DNA from: Paralvinella palmiformis
Taxonomy: Eukaryota; Annelida; Polychaeta; Terebellida; Alvinellidae
Direction: 5' to 3'
Assembly (NCBI GenBank): GCA_025642065.1
Contig: JAODUP010000427.1
Coordinates: 597,001-661,000 of the forward strand
DNA: 64,000 nucleotides
Shown: positions 26,350 to 38,439 of the stretch, piece by piece
Layout of the letters: each line of letters starts with the position of its first letter
Numbering within the stretch: the first letter of the stretch is position 1
Notes under the pieces: generated by a model
What the model saw: the letters and a program-made list of their open reading frames with translations, nothing else
What the model was told of the DNA's origin: nothing
Databases searched by the model: none
Position numbers and translations under genes: made by a program

Positions 26350-26752
26350 CCTTACTGCCTTAGTTCCGAGTTCATAAAACCATTCATCCGGTTATAAGGG
26401 CAAAAATGAAATACGGCAGGTCATTGGTTATTAAATCTACCAATCACAAAACTGAAAGCGCGCGTTTTGGAAAAGAGCGCGTCCGAAATATAATTCACCT
26501 TGCAGATCTTCTATCATTTAAAAAAAACTGTTTATGTTTGCAAAATATAGCCGAGGAATATGAGGTGGAAACACTCAAACTTCAAAAGGTTTCACAGAAA
26601 CAAATGTAGGCGGCGTCTTGTTATGAAGAGTTCAACCGAAATAATTTCACAAAAGCGGAGGCAGCCGGCATTTTGCGGTATAACTACTCAGTCTACTGGC
26701 ACTAGTGTCAAAGTTCGTTGTACCCAGGACGATTTAGCGGAAGGCCATCACC
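26350..26752. promoter_or_regulatory. Putative bidirectional promoter, CHURC1 and unrecognised gene
   Basis: About 400 bp between the divergent start codons, with locally higher GC (GAAAGCGCGCGTTTTGG near 26454, AAGAGCGCGTCC near 26473) than the flanks. Divergent start sites and CpG content suggest one shared promoter; no specific factor site is claimed. Confidence 0.4.
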
Positions 26753-27575
26753 ATGTGCTTTACGGAGAACGTAATGTACATATAACATCCCAGTCCATAA
26801 TATTTTATATACTATGATGTAATCAGTATATATATATATATATATATATATAATGTTGTGTAATAGCAGCTCAAGCAACAACGGATACACGAAATATCTT
26901 AAATTAATCGTATTAGTTAAACTTAAAGCTACAATGATTTCGTCACAATTATTCTCACACTTTTGTTCCCAATGAAATCGTGCAGATTAACGAATTGGAG
27001 CATTTAAACATATGAACAACTCGTATATCAGTTCGTTCCATTTAAATACCGTGCGGACTATCATGTGACCGGATTGCTGGCGTGTGTTTGGTTCCCACTC
27101 CCTCCCCCTCTCTCTATCTCTCTCTCGCGCGCGCGCGCACACACACACACACATTCTCTTTCTTTCACCCACACAAACTTCCTGTCTTAAATGAGTGAAC
27201 CTTTATCTATACAGAATAACAATATGAAGCGTTTAAACAAAGATTAGTGTTTTTGTTTTCAGACTACGTCTACACACAATCTCAGTCATACGATTCACAC
27301 GTCAAATCGCACGAATTGTCGTCACGATAGCGACACCAATACCTTCAAGAAACCGATTGTTTGGATGGCTACATCTACTCCAAAAAAGGTAACGCACGAA
27401 CATACCAGCAATATTAAACGAGATATGAATCTGGAATCTGTAAAGGATATTCGATCAAAGTCGGCTAATCATCACCAGAAACTATCGCCCAGCCCGGATC
27501 TGTTCAGGTTTTGTTCAGAAAGGTATAATTTATTAAAATGAGAATTATATAATCGATGGAAATGTATGGTGTTTT

Positions 27576-27651
<76 letters not shown>

Positions 27652-29607
27652 TGTAATAGGATCTTTTAATAATAATTTTACAGTACTCCTATTTTGCAGA
27701 AGGTAACCGTATAGGATAGACAACTACCAAAATACCTCTGTATAAGTACTTGTCTATGTTTGATTTTTTCCGTTGATGTATCCGTTATGCTTGTGATGCA
27801 CTGATGTTGTTTTTGTCCCCTGTGTTTGATTTCGATTCTAGTCCATTTAGGTGTAGCATCCCCGTGGACATCTCAACTCCTGCATTATTTCCAAGGCATT
27901 TTAAACCCGGAGAACCAGACATACTGTCCATGATAGGTAATTATTTTATTTGGGAATATAAACACAATCGTTTCCACGTATGCGCCTACTAATGAATGCT
28001 AATTTATTCGCGCGATTCATGACATAATTCACGTTTGGTCGTGTTCTATTGACAAAGACGACGATAAACTATCGCCTGGCAGTCTAGATCGTAAACTGAG
28101 CACATTTGATGAGCAGAGTTTGTGTGATGAAAACATTACTAACTACATCCTTGGTATGTCTGAAGAGCATCCTAAAACTGAAACCAGAAAAGATCGGATA
28201 CACACATTGGCCATCGATAATTCTTCGGTAAGTATTATGAATTTACATTAAAAAGAAACACTACTGGTGGTTATAGATAGATATACACATAAACTTGATT
28301 GGCACATAGATCATTTACATAAACAGCCGAATTATGTATGATAGGTCGAATGTTTAAATAGAATATGCAATGTTTCTGGGGTATTATAAGACCGAAAAAG
28401 ATCAGTGTTTCTGTTACATGTACGCAGCTACAATGGAATAGCTACATGTATATATATTTTAAGATGCTGACATTAAAACAAATAATAAATCATCAGGTTA
28501 TATTAACCATATAGTAAATATATCCTTTATATATTGTATAGCCACCACATATTTAAACATATCCATCGCCGTAATTCAAGTTGAGATAACAGGATTATAA
28601 AAAAATATATACACTTATACACTTTGTCTAAGAATGTATAAACACGCATGACAGATTATCATATCCGAACCCGGCCAAAGACGAACATGCAAAGTTGCAT
28701 TCATAAATACGCCGAGTTCAAGCCAGAGGCCATGGCCCTTTTATAAGGGCAATTGACTGTAAATAATCTTTACCCTTGAAGTTTGTTGTGGCTCCCAAGC
28801 ATAACCACAAACAAAAAGATTGATTAATGCATTTTAATTAGTTCGGCGTTGGTCCGGTATTTACTGCTTATTAGCAAAAGAAAATAAATAGTTTCATTTC
28901 AGCATCATTTGCCTTGCCTCAGTTGTCACAAGGTTTTTAAATAATTCGCTTAATACATTTCAACAAAACATATGTATGTGTGCGCGTGTGTATGTGTGTG
29001 TATTGGAATATTAAATACACACATGCGTAATAATAATGGCCGAAATGTGAGTTATTTTACGTGGCTTAGCTACCTCAAATGAGGGAGACACATACGGTCT
29101 GTAATTTACTGCTTCACCACTGGGACTAGATCTAAATTAATTGGTATAGAAGATGGTATATTCGGCGGAGAAAACCTGGTGAAAAACTCCCCCTACTATA
29201 GTGCCATGAGTAAGAAAGTCCCATGCTCTTACCGACTAGGCCATAAACTTTGCTGCCAATGAACTGTTTGCACGATACCATCCAATATTTTTTTACTTCA
29301 AGGGGATAAGGATAAATGGTTCGGAAAGTCTGGGAAGTCCTGAAGAAATCCCGGATGTTGTCATACAGAAAACAAGAAACGCTAAAAAGAAAAGAAGGAG
29401 AGGTAAAGAAACGGCTTTTCGGCAAAAGGAGAAGGATGCATGTTCGATCATCAACGATGTAGATGCACTCAAGCGGAAACTGCGTACGGTATGTTATGTT
29501 AATATGTACACGTTTAAGGTAATAATTTCATTATTGAGTTGCTTTATTGAATCGAGAGGAAGAAGTTTAACAAGTTAAATCACAAGAAACTTTTATATAA
29601 TTGTAAT

Positions 29608-29664
<57 letters not shown>

Positions 29665-29813
29665 GGTTAATTATATATATTTTTTAATTATTGGCCTAGT
29701 GTCGACGACGAACACGTTCCCTTGTGCGTGCATGCATAGAGACTGGTCTTGCTTCATCTAATAATGACATCGATGCCATCTTTTCGTTTGATGATGACAC
29801 TGAAGCAGTTTAA
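26753..29813 (+). CDS. Unrecognised six-exon gene, basic and serine-rich protein
   Basis: Five downstream exons (27263-27522, 27842-27936, 28058-28227, 29303-29488, 29700-29813) have GT-AG borders and consistent phases. A short first coding exon 26753-26770 (ATG in a CACCATG context, six codons, then GTAATG) also joins in phase, giving 280 residues; an alternative start is the internal ATG at 27365 (240 residues). I do not recognise the family. Seen: N-terminal Thr/Asn/His-rich low complexity, an SPSPDLF and SESPF segment, a conserved-looking block IPVDISTPALFPRHFKP, a very basic cluster KKKRRRGK that could act as a nuclear localisation signal, then ALKRKLRTCRRRTRS and an acidic end FSFDDDTEAV. 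Several Ser-Pro or Thr-Pro sites suggest a phosphorylated nuclear protein, but that is inference. It diverges from CHURC1 with about 0.4 kb between the two ATG codons, which suggests a shared promoter region. Confidence 0.6.
27107..27153. repeat. (CT)n(CG)n(CA)n microsatellite
   Basis: CT, then a GCGC run, then CA. In intron 1 of the unrecognised gene. Confidence 0.92.
27577..27651. repeat. (CA)n microsatellite
   Basis: CA run of about 70 bases in intron 2 of the unrecognised gene. Confidence 0.96.
29610..29660. repeat. (TA)n microsatellite
   Basis: TA run 40 bases before the last exon of the unrecognised gene. Confidence 0.95.
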
Positions 29814-30379
29814 TTCAACAATCGGCTTTAGTTTATTTGTAGCTTTCTTAGTTTAACGTCCTTGAATCTACGTTATGAAATAGGATTCTGATAAGGTCAA
29901 AGTTGAACTGACGATATCTAATCAGGCGGATATTACGATACACGGCTACACTCATATTTATAAACGATTAAATCATAAATTGTTAAATGCTGAAATGTGT
30001 GCGTGTGGTGTCTGTGCGTGTGTGTGCGTGCGCGCGCGCGCGTGCGTTAGTGGGTTTATCTGTGGCGGGCTAGCGGTAGTGAGCTGATCATGCCACCGTC
30101 GGGCCGACGCCTGCCCGTCCACGGTCCCACCGGTGGCCAAACAGACATGTGCTATAGGTGGGACGTTTACTGCCAAGTTTTAAAACTGCTACTCTTCAGA
30201 ATTACGTAACTGTTCCTTGTTTTTTGGCCGAATATTACGTTACATATAGTACAGTAATTAATAATTGGCACCGTTTTTTGTGTTAAGCCTTGTGGATTTC
30301 GGAAATTGGGGCGTTTGCTGATAGTTCGCACTATTCATAACTAGTCGATTAAAAATAACAAGTTCGGTTTGTGTGTGGG

Positions 30380-30380
<1 letters not shown>

Positions 30381-30419
<39 letters not shown>
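30381..30419. repeat. (AT)n microsatellite
   Basis: Simple AT run. Confidence 0.94.
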
Positions 30420-30421
<2 letters not shown>

Positions 30422-30633
30422 GTTTGTTCCTCAGTGTATCCGAGTCCCTTGCCCTCGTAGTATATAATGGTCATATAAACACTATATTTGTAAAACACCT
30501 GCATAACAACTTCTAAACATATTAAATTGTTGATGTTCTCAAAATCTGATTATTTTGGCAACCTAACAGTTAATTAATAATATTAACCCTCCAACCCTTA
30601 ACGTCCAGTCCTTGAATACTCAATCGCATTGTT

Positions 30634-30694
30634 CTCTCTCTCTCTCTCACTCTCTCTCTCTGTGCGTGTGCGCGCACGCGCGCGTGTGTGTGTA
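30634..30694. repeat. (TC)n and CG/TG-rich microsatellite
   Basis: TC run followed by GTGCGTGTGCGCGCACGCGC, a Z-DNA-prone alternating purine-pyrimidine tract. A similar GTGCGCGC tract lies at 30018-30045. Confidence 0.9.
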
Positions 30695-31079
30695 TTTTAC
30701 ATATACTATACGCAAAGTCATAGAATGAACCGTTTTGAAACATGAGCTGCTGAAATGATTTTACGTGCAGAATATTGTGTTTGATATCTGTATTATATTT
30801 TCTGATAAGTTAATAATTATTATATCCAATCAGTCCTGTAATCTGACTATTTGTGGCTAGTGGTGTAGCTGTCGGTATATATTTTCGAGTTACCAGTGAT
30901 ATATTATTGCACTGGATGTTATATGCATCGTTTACGTATTAATTTTACTCTTAAAATAACTATAAAAAAGGATAAATGTTAACTATATGTCGAAGGATAT
31001 ATCTAATCCTTTACACCGATCTCGTCTTCAAGAAAGCCATGCTCTGTTATTGTCATTTAAATTTCATATAATTCTTTAA

Positions 31080-31430
31080 GGGACCAATTCACTAAGATTT
31101 AAAGTCGTCCTCATCTCATATTTTACACCTTAATTTGGTCCTTAAATATATTTGACCTAAAAAGTGTTACATTGATTTTTACTAAGATTTATGTCTTTAA
31201 AATTGACCTTAAAAATGTCCTACAATTCGAAAACTTCAGGGGATCGTTTCACTATGATAAGGACGTCCGTCCTTAAAACTGCCCTTCTCTCCAGATCGTC
31301 CTTAGTTTTCTAGGACATTTTTCTTTAAAACCGTTTCTCTAAAAATGTCCTACAGTATAGGATAAATTGTTCGCCTTTAAATTTATCCCTTAATCTGAGA
31401 CATGTTTCTAGGATAATTGATTGATTTGAG
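31080..31430. repeat. Array of GTCCTTAA-like motifs, probable transposon end
   Basis: Short blocks such as AAGTCGTCC, TTTGGTCCTTAAA, TGTCCTTAAAACTG, AAGGACGTCC and TAGGACATTTT recur in both orientations. Two starts look alike: GGACCAATTCACTAAGAT (31081) and GGATCGTTTCACTATGAT (31241). This form is typical of the terminal region of PIF/Harbinger-like elements. A short open frame from 31537 (MSQTKDIFDERLADDSDSA) may be a transposon relic. Confidence 0.5.
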
Positions 31431-32817
31431 CACACTAAATAGTAAAAATGGTCACCTCTGACCTTGTGCGTTTCGTTGTCATCTGCAAGACTGCCCGTGC
31501 TCATTTCACAGCAAATCGTTCCTTTTGGGGGGAATAATGTCTCAAACTAAGGATATTTTCGATGAACGGCTTGCAGATGATAGCGACAGCGCGATTGTTA
31601 TCAATCTTAACAATAAACTGTGCAAGGATTTGAGAAAATGTCTTTGTTGAGAGGTGCCCTATTATCGTTCACTCGGCCAAACATTTTATTTGTTGTTTTA
31701 TCGACACTTGACAAAGTATATTGACAATTCGCCTAACGAATTGTGCAGTTTTACTCACTATTATTTAATCCATGTAAATTCCCACACTTGTATGACATAC
31801 TGAACAGCATACAACTTAAATTTGACAATTTGCTGTGATGATAGACTATAATTGATCTAGTTCAATCGCGATATCCAAATCCAAATTGTCACCTTTCGTG
31901 AAGACGATTCATCGCTATCATCGATCTAGTGTTCTTGTTAATTTTAAAAAGATCGTAACCTAGCTTGATCTGTGGCATGTCTTCAGGCATTGGTTGAGCT
32001 AAGATAAGTCTACAAATTTTATTCGCTTAGATCGAGTGGCTCTTGTTACAAGTGAAAACTCCAATATTGGAAGCAACTTAGATTCATTAAAAGTTGATCT
32101 AAGCGAATTCTTAACTCTGGTGTTCATGCTCCACTAATCGTTCAAGTCTATCATACTCAATAACTATCAGTGGATCCGATAAGTTTCAAGCTATAAATCG
32201 TCTGCGAGAAGATTTCTCGTATATACCTATATTTAGGTCACGAATCTGATAGGGTAGCACTGTTAAAACAATGGCGTGAAAATCAGCTGATGCCCATCCA
32301 ACTTCGATCAGTCGTGCCATTATAATTTTTAGACGTTCGAGGTTAAAAATGATAAGTGAGGCCGGTAACGAAGAGATCAACTGGATAAAGGCAAACGACA
32401 AATTCTGTAGTACTAATACCTTTTCCTGAATATGGAGGTTCCCACTTTGGGGGGGGGGGGGGATGCTCGAAGTGTAACAAATACAACCATTTTGGCTGTC
32501 GATGAAAAAAGTACACCATCTATATGAATGTGACAGTGGTGACTCGGGTACGGAATGTATGACTGCTATGCATGTATATTGTATGCACGCAACCATAAAG
32601 AATAAAGAAATGGAACAGGTAGATCTACCAGGCTACTGATCCATAAGAAGCTGGTATAGTGTTTCAAATCGACTGCGGTGCATCCACTAATATGTTCCCG
32701 AGTGGATACCGTGAAAACATTGTGTGAATGCTTTGTAATTATGCGCAAACGTATATGTGTTTGATTGTGGAATATGACCAACAACCAATTTTAGGTTAAA
32801 TAAAAGCCTAAGAACAG

Positions 32818-33345
32818 TTGGGGTTCATACCTGGCAACTATGATAACTTCGAAAATACACACACTGTTAATGTTGCCGAAGTTATAAACTACGCTAATGT
32901 GTTTGAGGAGTGGGTGATTGACAATCTGCCAGGCCAAGCATCTTTACGTCCGAAGGAGGGTGTGATCGAAGAGATGGATAGGCTGTGCTCAGTCAGCGAC
33001 AGCCTGGGGGTAAATTCACAAACTACAAATACACACAAGAGATGGATACATTGGTCGGAATGAGTGTGTTGCAGCTAGTGAGTGACCCGACTGACTGCAT
33101 GGATCAGTCAGATGACGGTACAGATGAAAAAGGATGGCAAGTTAAAATGGCATATTTTCCTGGACCCAAATCCTCTAAACACTATCGCCTGTCTCCGTAT
33201 TGTCAGCACTGTCTGCAGAAACACATAGTTCAACGGTTTCATTCATGGAGTGCTCTTCCTGCTGAGCCTGTTGCTGCCTATTGTAAGCATTTTCTTTCTT
33301 TTTTAATTTTTTATATTTTCTACACTGACAAATTGTGTCCACAAT
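32818..33345 (+). pseudogene. Unrecognised frameshifted ORF
   Basis: Two overlapping frames look like one coding segment broken at a G run near 33004-33008. The first frame reads from about 32820 (NVAEVINYANVFEEWVIDNL) to DRLCSVSDSL; the second continues with YTQEMDTLVGMSVLQLVSD and a Cys/His-containing part (YCQHCLQKHIVQRFHSW), stopping at 33345. The composition is protein-like and an AG acceptor-like site lies just before 32818. I do not recognise the family; it could be a relic of a mobile element or a stray exon. It lies between a motif array and a Gypsy relic. Confidence 0.35.
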
Positions 33346-33929
33346 GATTCAATGAATTTTGAAGTGTTGCTGCTCTCACAAACATGTCAGAACTGATACT
33401 GAAATTTCTAGGATATTGATGGAAATACCGGATTTAGGGGCTGACATCAGCATTGAAAATATAGGTTTATTTATTCTGTGGCCCATGAGTAATACCACCC
33501 TTTACATGCAAGTAACATTCCAATGATCAATATTGACTGATTAGATAAAACAGAATATCTTCTTTGGAACTATCAAATGAAGTGAATGAATACACGACTT
33601 GATGATATACACAATATACATAATGTGCCAATATGCGATTTTTCGCGTATATCGGCATATTGTGTTAAACTTCAAAGCTATTGAGCTACCTCTAAACTTT
33701 GATTAATACTGCTGTAACTTTGCCCATATCTTTTATTTATCTATTGGAACACACACGTCGGGTGAGAGTATGAAAATTCAAAACTTGAAAAATAAGGACC
33801 ACCCTACTAAACAAGGCACTGAAACGAGCCTGAACGGTCAGAGGCACGTGTTTCCGCCAAATTGGGCCTATTATGTACAGGCTATTAGCATTTGACACTT
33901 GAGTATAGGTCTAGCATGCTAACAACAGT

Positions 33930-34880
33930 TGCCACTACCTTTCGTCGCTACATGTGGACTAAACTGCCTTTCGGTTTGAAAGTAAGTGCAGAGATTCAAC
34001 CCGGGCCTATTATGTCTTGACGGCATTGTGTGTGTCGCGATGACATTGTCGTTTACGCTCCAAACGTCCAAGTGCAAGATCGGCATTTAGACCAATTACT
34101 ACAGAGGCGCCGAGAGAAAGACATTAAAACAAGGAGAAGGTGGAGATTAGAAAGGACGACCTGATCTATCTAGGTCATAAGATCTCTAAACGAGTACTGA
34201 TCCTGGCAAGATTGAGACAATTACTAAGATTCCAAGCTACTGTCTTGAACTACCTTGGAACATTCCTGCCGAACTTATCAATAACTAAAGCTCCCCTGAT
34301 TGCACTCTATAACCCACAACGTGAACTCGTATTGCAGTGTGATATAGTAGCAACAATTAAGTTACTACAGGTGCGTGTATTCTTTAAGACGATGACGATT
34401 GATGTTTTACGGTCACTTTTGTGCACATGGTAGGCTAAATGGGCCGAGCGACCTCCAAAGGTAATGAAGCGAAGCGAAGATGAACACCCTCCAGATATGC
34501 CCACGTCGAGGTATTCTTCAAGACAATAGACCGGTGGCGTATAAGGGCCGTGCTCTGACAGATATACGGAGAAGCGATATGCAACCATAGAGAAGGAGAT
34601 GCTAGTGGTATAACATGGCCGAAGGAGCGGTTTTATCAATACATATGCCAGATCCACACAGACCACAATTAAGCCCCTGGAGCCCATTGTTCAGAAGCCA
34701 CTCAACCGAACTTCACGACGGCTACAATGTATACTAGCCATTTTAGAGCTACAACTGTGAACCATTCGTATAATAAATCTAACCACTGAGACATTTATTA
34801 CGGAGCCAAAGTTCTTTATCTGGGATCTGCACCTTCAGCAATCCCTACACAACCATAGTGAACACCTGGCACATATCACA
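33930..34880 (+). mobile_element. Gypsy-like LTR retrotransposon pol relic
   Basis: Short conserved pol pieces in changing frames: an RT segment (LPFGLKVSAE, DDIVVYAPNVQ), then RKDDLIYLGHKISK, and after a SINE insertion RNase H-like pieces (QDNRPVAY, STQTTIKPLEPI). No LTRs recognised. Many stops; old and inactive. Confidence 0.72.
34391..34510 (-). repeat. SINE family B copy inside a Gypsy relic
   Basis: Reverse-oriented 120-bp copy lacking the tRNA head. A 14-bp target duplication GTATTCTTYAAGAC (one mismatch) flanks it at 34377-34390 and 34511-34524. The insertion splits the RNase H region of the Gypsy relic. Confidence 0.82.
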
Positions 34881-35099
34881 CTGCACTGCACCATCTTCAA
34901 CATCACCCGCACACTCGCCACATCGGTAGACTGGGAGAGGCAGCACATCTGTTACTTGGGGCTTGTATGCCTTTTTAACTGTGCGGGCAGGGAGAACTGT
35001 ATGACTGTAGCTGTGATCATTATGCTCACGTTGGTATCCGATATACTCAACTACAGAGGGTTACTGTGACCACACATTCTGTGTAATCAATTCCGGTGC

Positions 35100-35560
35100 C
35101 ACATACAGGCCCCTAAAGCGAATGATTTGTGTCGACATGTGCTGCCAGAACGAAGGGTTAAATGGTCTCAATGTGGTAACCATGACTAGTGTAAACAAAA
35201 AAAGTAACAATATGTGTATCCACACATCCCCATTTGTCCTTGAATCTGGAAAAAGTATCGATGTTGGACCTGTGTCACAGCTTTATAGATATTTTAGGTT
35301 ATCTACAGAGGGACTGCTGCACCTGATACTGAAAGGACACTTTATTTCACACAGTCCCTTACCATGGTATGCACATTCAACAATGAGACCTGGTGATGCA
35401 CCAGTGAAGGCATGTTCACCAATAATAAGACCTGAATCTTTTATCTGAAATCTCTTGTGCAACTTTTTGTGTGATTCCTGTGCTCTACCATATTTTATGG
35501 GCTTTGTGTCGACTGCCTTCTTGTATCCCATTATTTCTGACACAATTGACGAGGTGTTCT
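35100..35560 (-). pseudogene. YqaJ-type nuclease fragment
   Basis: Minus-strand frame 35283-35543 reads IIGEHAFTGASPGLIVECAY then GKGLCEIKCPFS, which matches the YqaJ/lambda-exonuclease fold core, including the E-x-K pair; the usual Pro-Asp of this motif is altered (SPGL). A second piece (TFFVYTSHGYHIE, about 35170-35230) is the expected next strand, after a stop. Such domains are frequent in multicopy mobile-element genes of marine invertebrates. Appears broken. Confidence 0.68.
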
Positions 35561-35941
35561 GACTGGCCAGCGCTTACACTATAAGGTTACTGAGCATAAG
35601 AAAAACGACAAGATCTGACATACTTTTGATTACATAAGTTTTTATATTAAACTACCTATATACATTTATTAATGGAGACTGGAAGTACACTTCAAATCTT
35701 GAGACAGTGATAAACACAGGATGTTAATAGATAAGATATGATATTGTAATAAGACATGTGATAGACAACTAGACAGTATTACATAACTTAATTATGCTAA
35801 TACAGCCAATGCTTATAGGTTGAAGTAATATGCTAAAGAGAAAATACAAATTAGATATGGCAATTTAAGAATGCTTATTTAACTTGTAAATAATCCGGAG
35901 ATAACTAAAGTCATACATGACAATAATATATATCCCCCCCT

Positions 35942-36170
35942 CATATACACACAACGGGGTCCGTCGATCTCGGCCCTCGTCGACCTCGGCCCAAGCCGAT
36001 CTCGGCTTAGGTATTCCAAGCGATTAACATTAAAATAGTTGCTCACACCATAATGTCAATGGGCCGAGATCGACGTGAGTATCATAAATATATGTTGCTT
36101 TCGGCCCATATTCCATTAAAGTGTTTATTATAGATGCGTGTTTGTATGTCGCCGATATCGGCCCATGTCG

Positions 36171-36220
<50 letters not shown>

Positions 36221-36825
36221 TAGGGCCTATAGTGGCCTATAGTCTATTGGAATAATATAAATATGAAACGGTTTATTTTGAATAACAGTACTGAGTAACA
36301 GGCCACCCACGGAGGCCTACAATCGTGGTCCGTATAGGCGGGCATATGCTCGGAGGAGCTGGTGGGTAAAGCTGTCCCCATTCTCGTATTCTGCCCAGAA
36401 GCCGAAGATCTTCATCTGCAGATCGACTACGGCCCGACTGTACGACAAATATTCCAATGTTTTATTGTATTGACTGAAGCGACTACAACTTCCTGCGCCA
36501 ACGTTGTTTACACGCACAACTCAAACACGCCCAGCAACCACAATCTACCGGATGAAACAATGCTAAAGCAACTAGAACCGACATAGACATGATAATTAGA
36601 AAGCATAAAAGCACGTAGATATTCAAGTAACATTTTATTTTTGGACACAAACACACATATATTTTATTATGCCTGCCATTTAATTATACATAACAATATA
36701 TAGGAGTACCACTTTAACAACCAAATATGTGGGCTGAGTTCGACGTGGGAAGAGGTCGACATGGACCGAAATCGATGGGCCGAGATCGACCAGGGCCAAG
36801 ATCGAGGGGTCGTGTGTGAATGACC
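35942..36825. mobile_element. Foldback-type element with iterated TCGATCTCGGCCC motif
   Basis: The left end (35942-36010) contains GTCGATCTCGGCCC, GTCGACCTCGGCCC and GCCGATCTCGGC in tandem; the right end (36725-36825) contains the same motif in reverse (GGGCCGAGATCGACC, GGGCCAAGATCGAGG). Outer edges also pair (TACACACAAC and its reverse GTGTGTGAATG). More motifs lie at 36060-36165. Inside is a TA repeat (about 36175-36217) and short ORFs without recognised domains. About 0.88 kb. Confidence 0.65.
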
Positions 36826-36904
36826 TTCACCTTCCAATAACTTCCTTATTTGGCAAACTGCGATGAGGTGGGACAATTACTTAATTTCGTCATCTGTAAT
36901 GTTT

Positions 36905-38200
36905 TGCTGAAAAGCTACGCTTTTATGGTATTCGCGGTGTTGCTTTGGAGTGGTTCTGGAACTATTTGACAAACAGGTCCCAATTTGTGTCATACCATCA
37001 CATACACTCTGCCAGTATAGCGTAACCCGTGGGGTTCCACATGGAAGTGTCGCTCGGCCAAATCTTATTCATCATCTATACAAATGATTTACCACATGTA
37101 TGCATTAACACATTCAGTATGCATCTTATTTGCAGACAATACAACAATATATTGCATTTTTCAAAACCGAAAAGAATTAGAACAAAATACCGAAAATGAC
37201 ATGAGAGCATTATCAGACTGGTTCTATGCAAACAAATTATCATTGAATGCTCAGAAAACAAATTTTGTTGTGTTTTCTCCAAGGAACACAAACAATAACA
37301 TAACATCCATCACACTGGAAATCAACAAATGCAAAATTCCTAGGTATTTGCATAGACGATTGACTTATAGTGGGATGACCACATCAATCATATTGTCAAA
37401 CAGTTATCCAATGGATCATATGCAATTCATGCGGTCAAAAGATATGTCTGCCGATAATTTAAAATCATTATACTACAGTCTTATTCATTCTCCTCTTACA
37501 TATAACGCAATGTTATGGGAATCATCATATCAATACAGATTGCATAAATTTGAAATATTACAGAAGAAATCAATCAGAAATATGTGCAATGCTGGATACA
37601 ATGCACCGAAAACTCCACTTTTTAAGCAGCTCGACATTACCAAATTAATGGACATATATAATATCCGACTCTGCAAATTAATGTATTCATACACCAATGA
37701 TACTTTACTTACTCAATTACAAATACTATTTACAAATAATTCTCTTGTACACAGTCATCAAACACGTCATTCCCGGGATCCTCATAGCATAGCTAGAAAA
37801 AAAGAGCAGTGCCGCGAGAACCTTTATTTACCAATGTCCAAAGGCCTGGCTATAGCTTTTCCAGACGACGTGAAGAACTACAAGTCAGTCAAATCATTCA
37901 ACCAGAGTAAAAAAATATTACTTAAGCTCTTATTCAGATCACTGTCAACATTACCTTGCTCCATCATCATCTCCACTCGAAGATTTAACATAACACTATA
38001 TGCTGGAATTACTTAAATTTTATTATTGTCCAAATTAGTGGGTGCATGGTCTGTTAATGACATGCATACCAATAATACACATGTAACCTTCTCCCTATAT
38101 TCTTATTTCTGTTAAAACAATAACAGGTTGCATCCTTGTACAGATTTAACATCTTTGGTGAAACCCCAAACTGCATCTACCATGTACTCGCTTCATTTAG

Positions 38201-38278
<78 letters not shown>

Positions 38279-38320
38279 GCCATTCTAGATTCAGTTTTAA
38301 ATAAACATATTGATTGATTC
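36905..38320 (+). mobile_element. LINE reverse-transcriptase relic
   Basis: 5'-truncated non-LTR retrotransposon. The first part is frame-broken but keeps a GVPHGSV-like RT motif near 37030; the main open frame 37084-38016 has FADN in place of the catalytic F/YADD, then WFYANKLSLNAQKTNFVVFS, typical of Jockey/CR1-like elements, and a C-terminal region to 38016. The tail ends AATAAACATATTGATTGATT. The altered RT motif and frame break mean it is dead. Confidence 0.82.
38202..38275. repeat. (AT)n(TG)n microsatellite in LINE 3' region
   Basis: TA run followed directly by a TG run, 45 bases before the LINE tail. Confidence 0.95.
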
Positions 38321-38439
38321 CAGAGTGCAGATCCTCGTATGCGGACATTGCTGGCTTAGACATCGTTTTCTCTCCTCCATTGGATGTCCCAGCAGCATTG
38401 TCCTCGTAGAAACTGGGTCTCTTAAAACAATTATATTCT

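Larger units (their letters stand above)
29814..31079. other. Gene-free stretch
   Basis: 3' region of the unrecognised gene, then microsatellites at 30018, 30381 and 30634. Nothing else recognised. Confidence 0.5.

Noticed and set aside
32186..32596. 136-codon minus-strand open frame
   Set aside because: No recognisable motif, crosses a G run of about 14, and no splice or homology support.
33610..33665. Hairpin around AATATGCGATTTTTCGCGTAT
   Set aside because: Short imperfect palindrome in AT-rich DNA, not distinguishable from background.
36317..36586. Two overlapping ORFs inside the foldback element
   Set aside because: Neither has transposase motifs; overlapping opposite frames in a short GC-richer patch are expected by chance.
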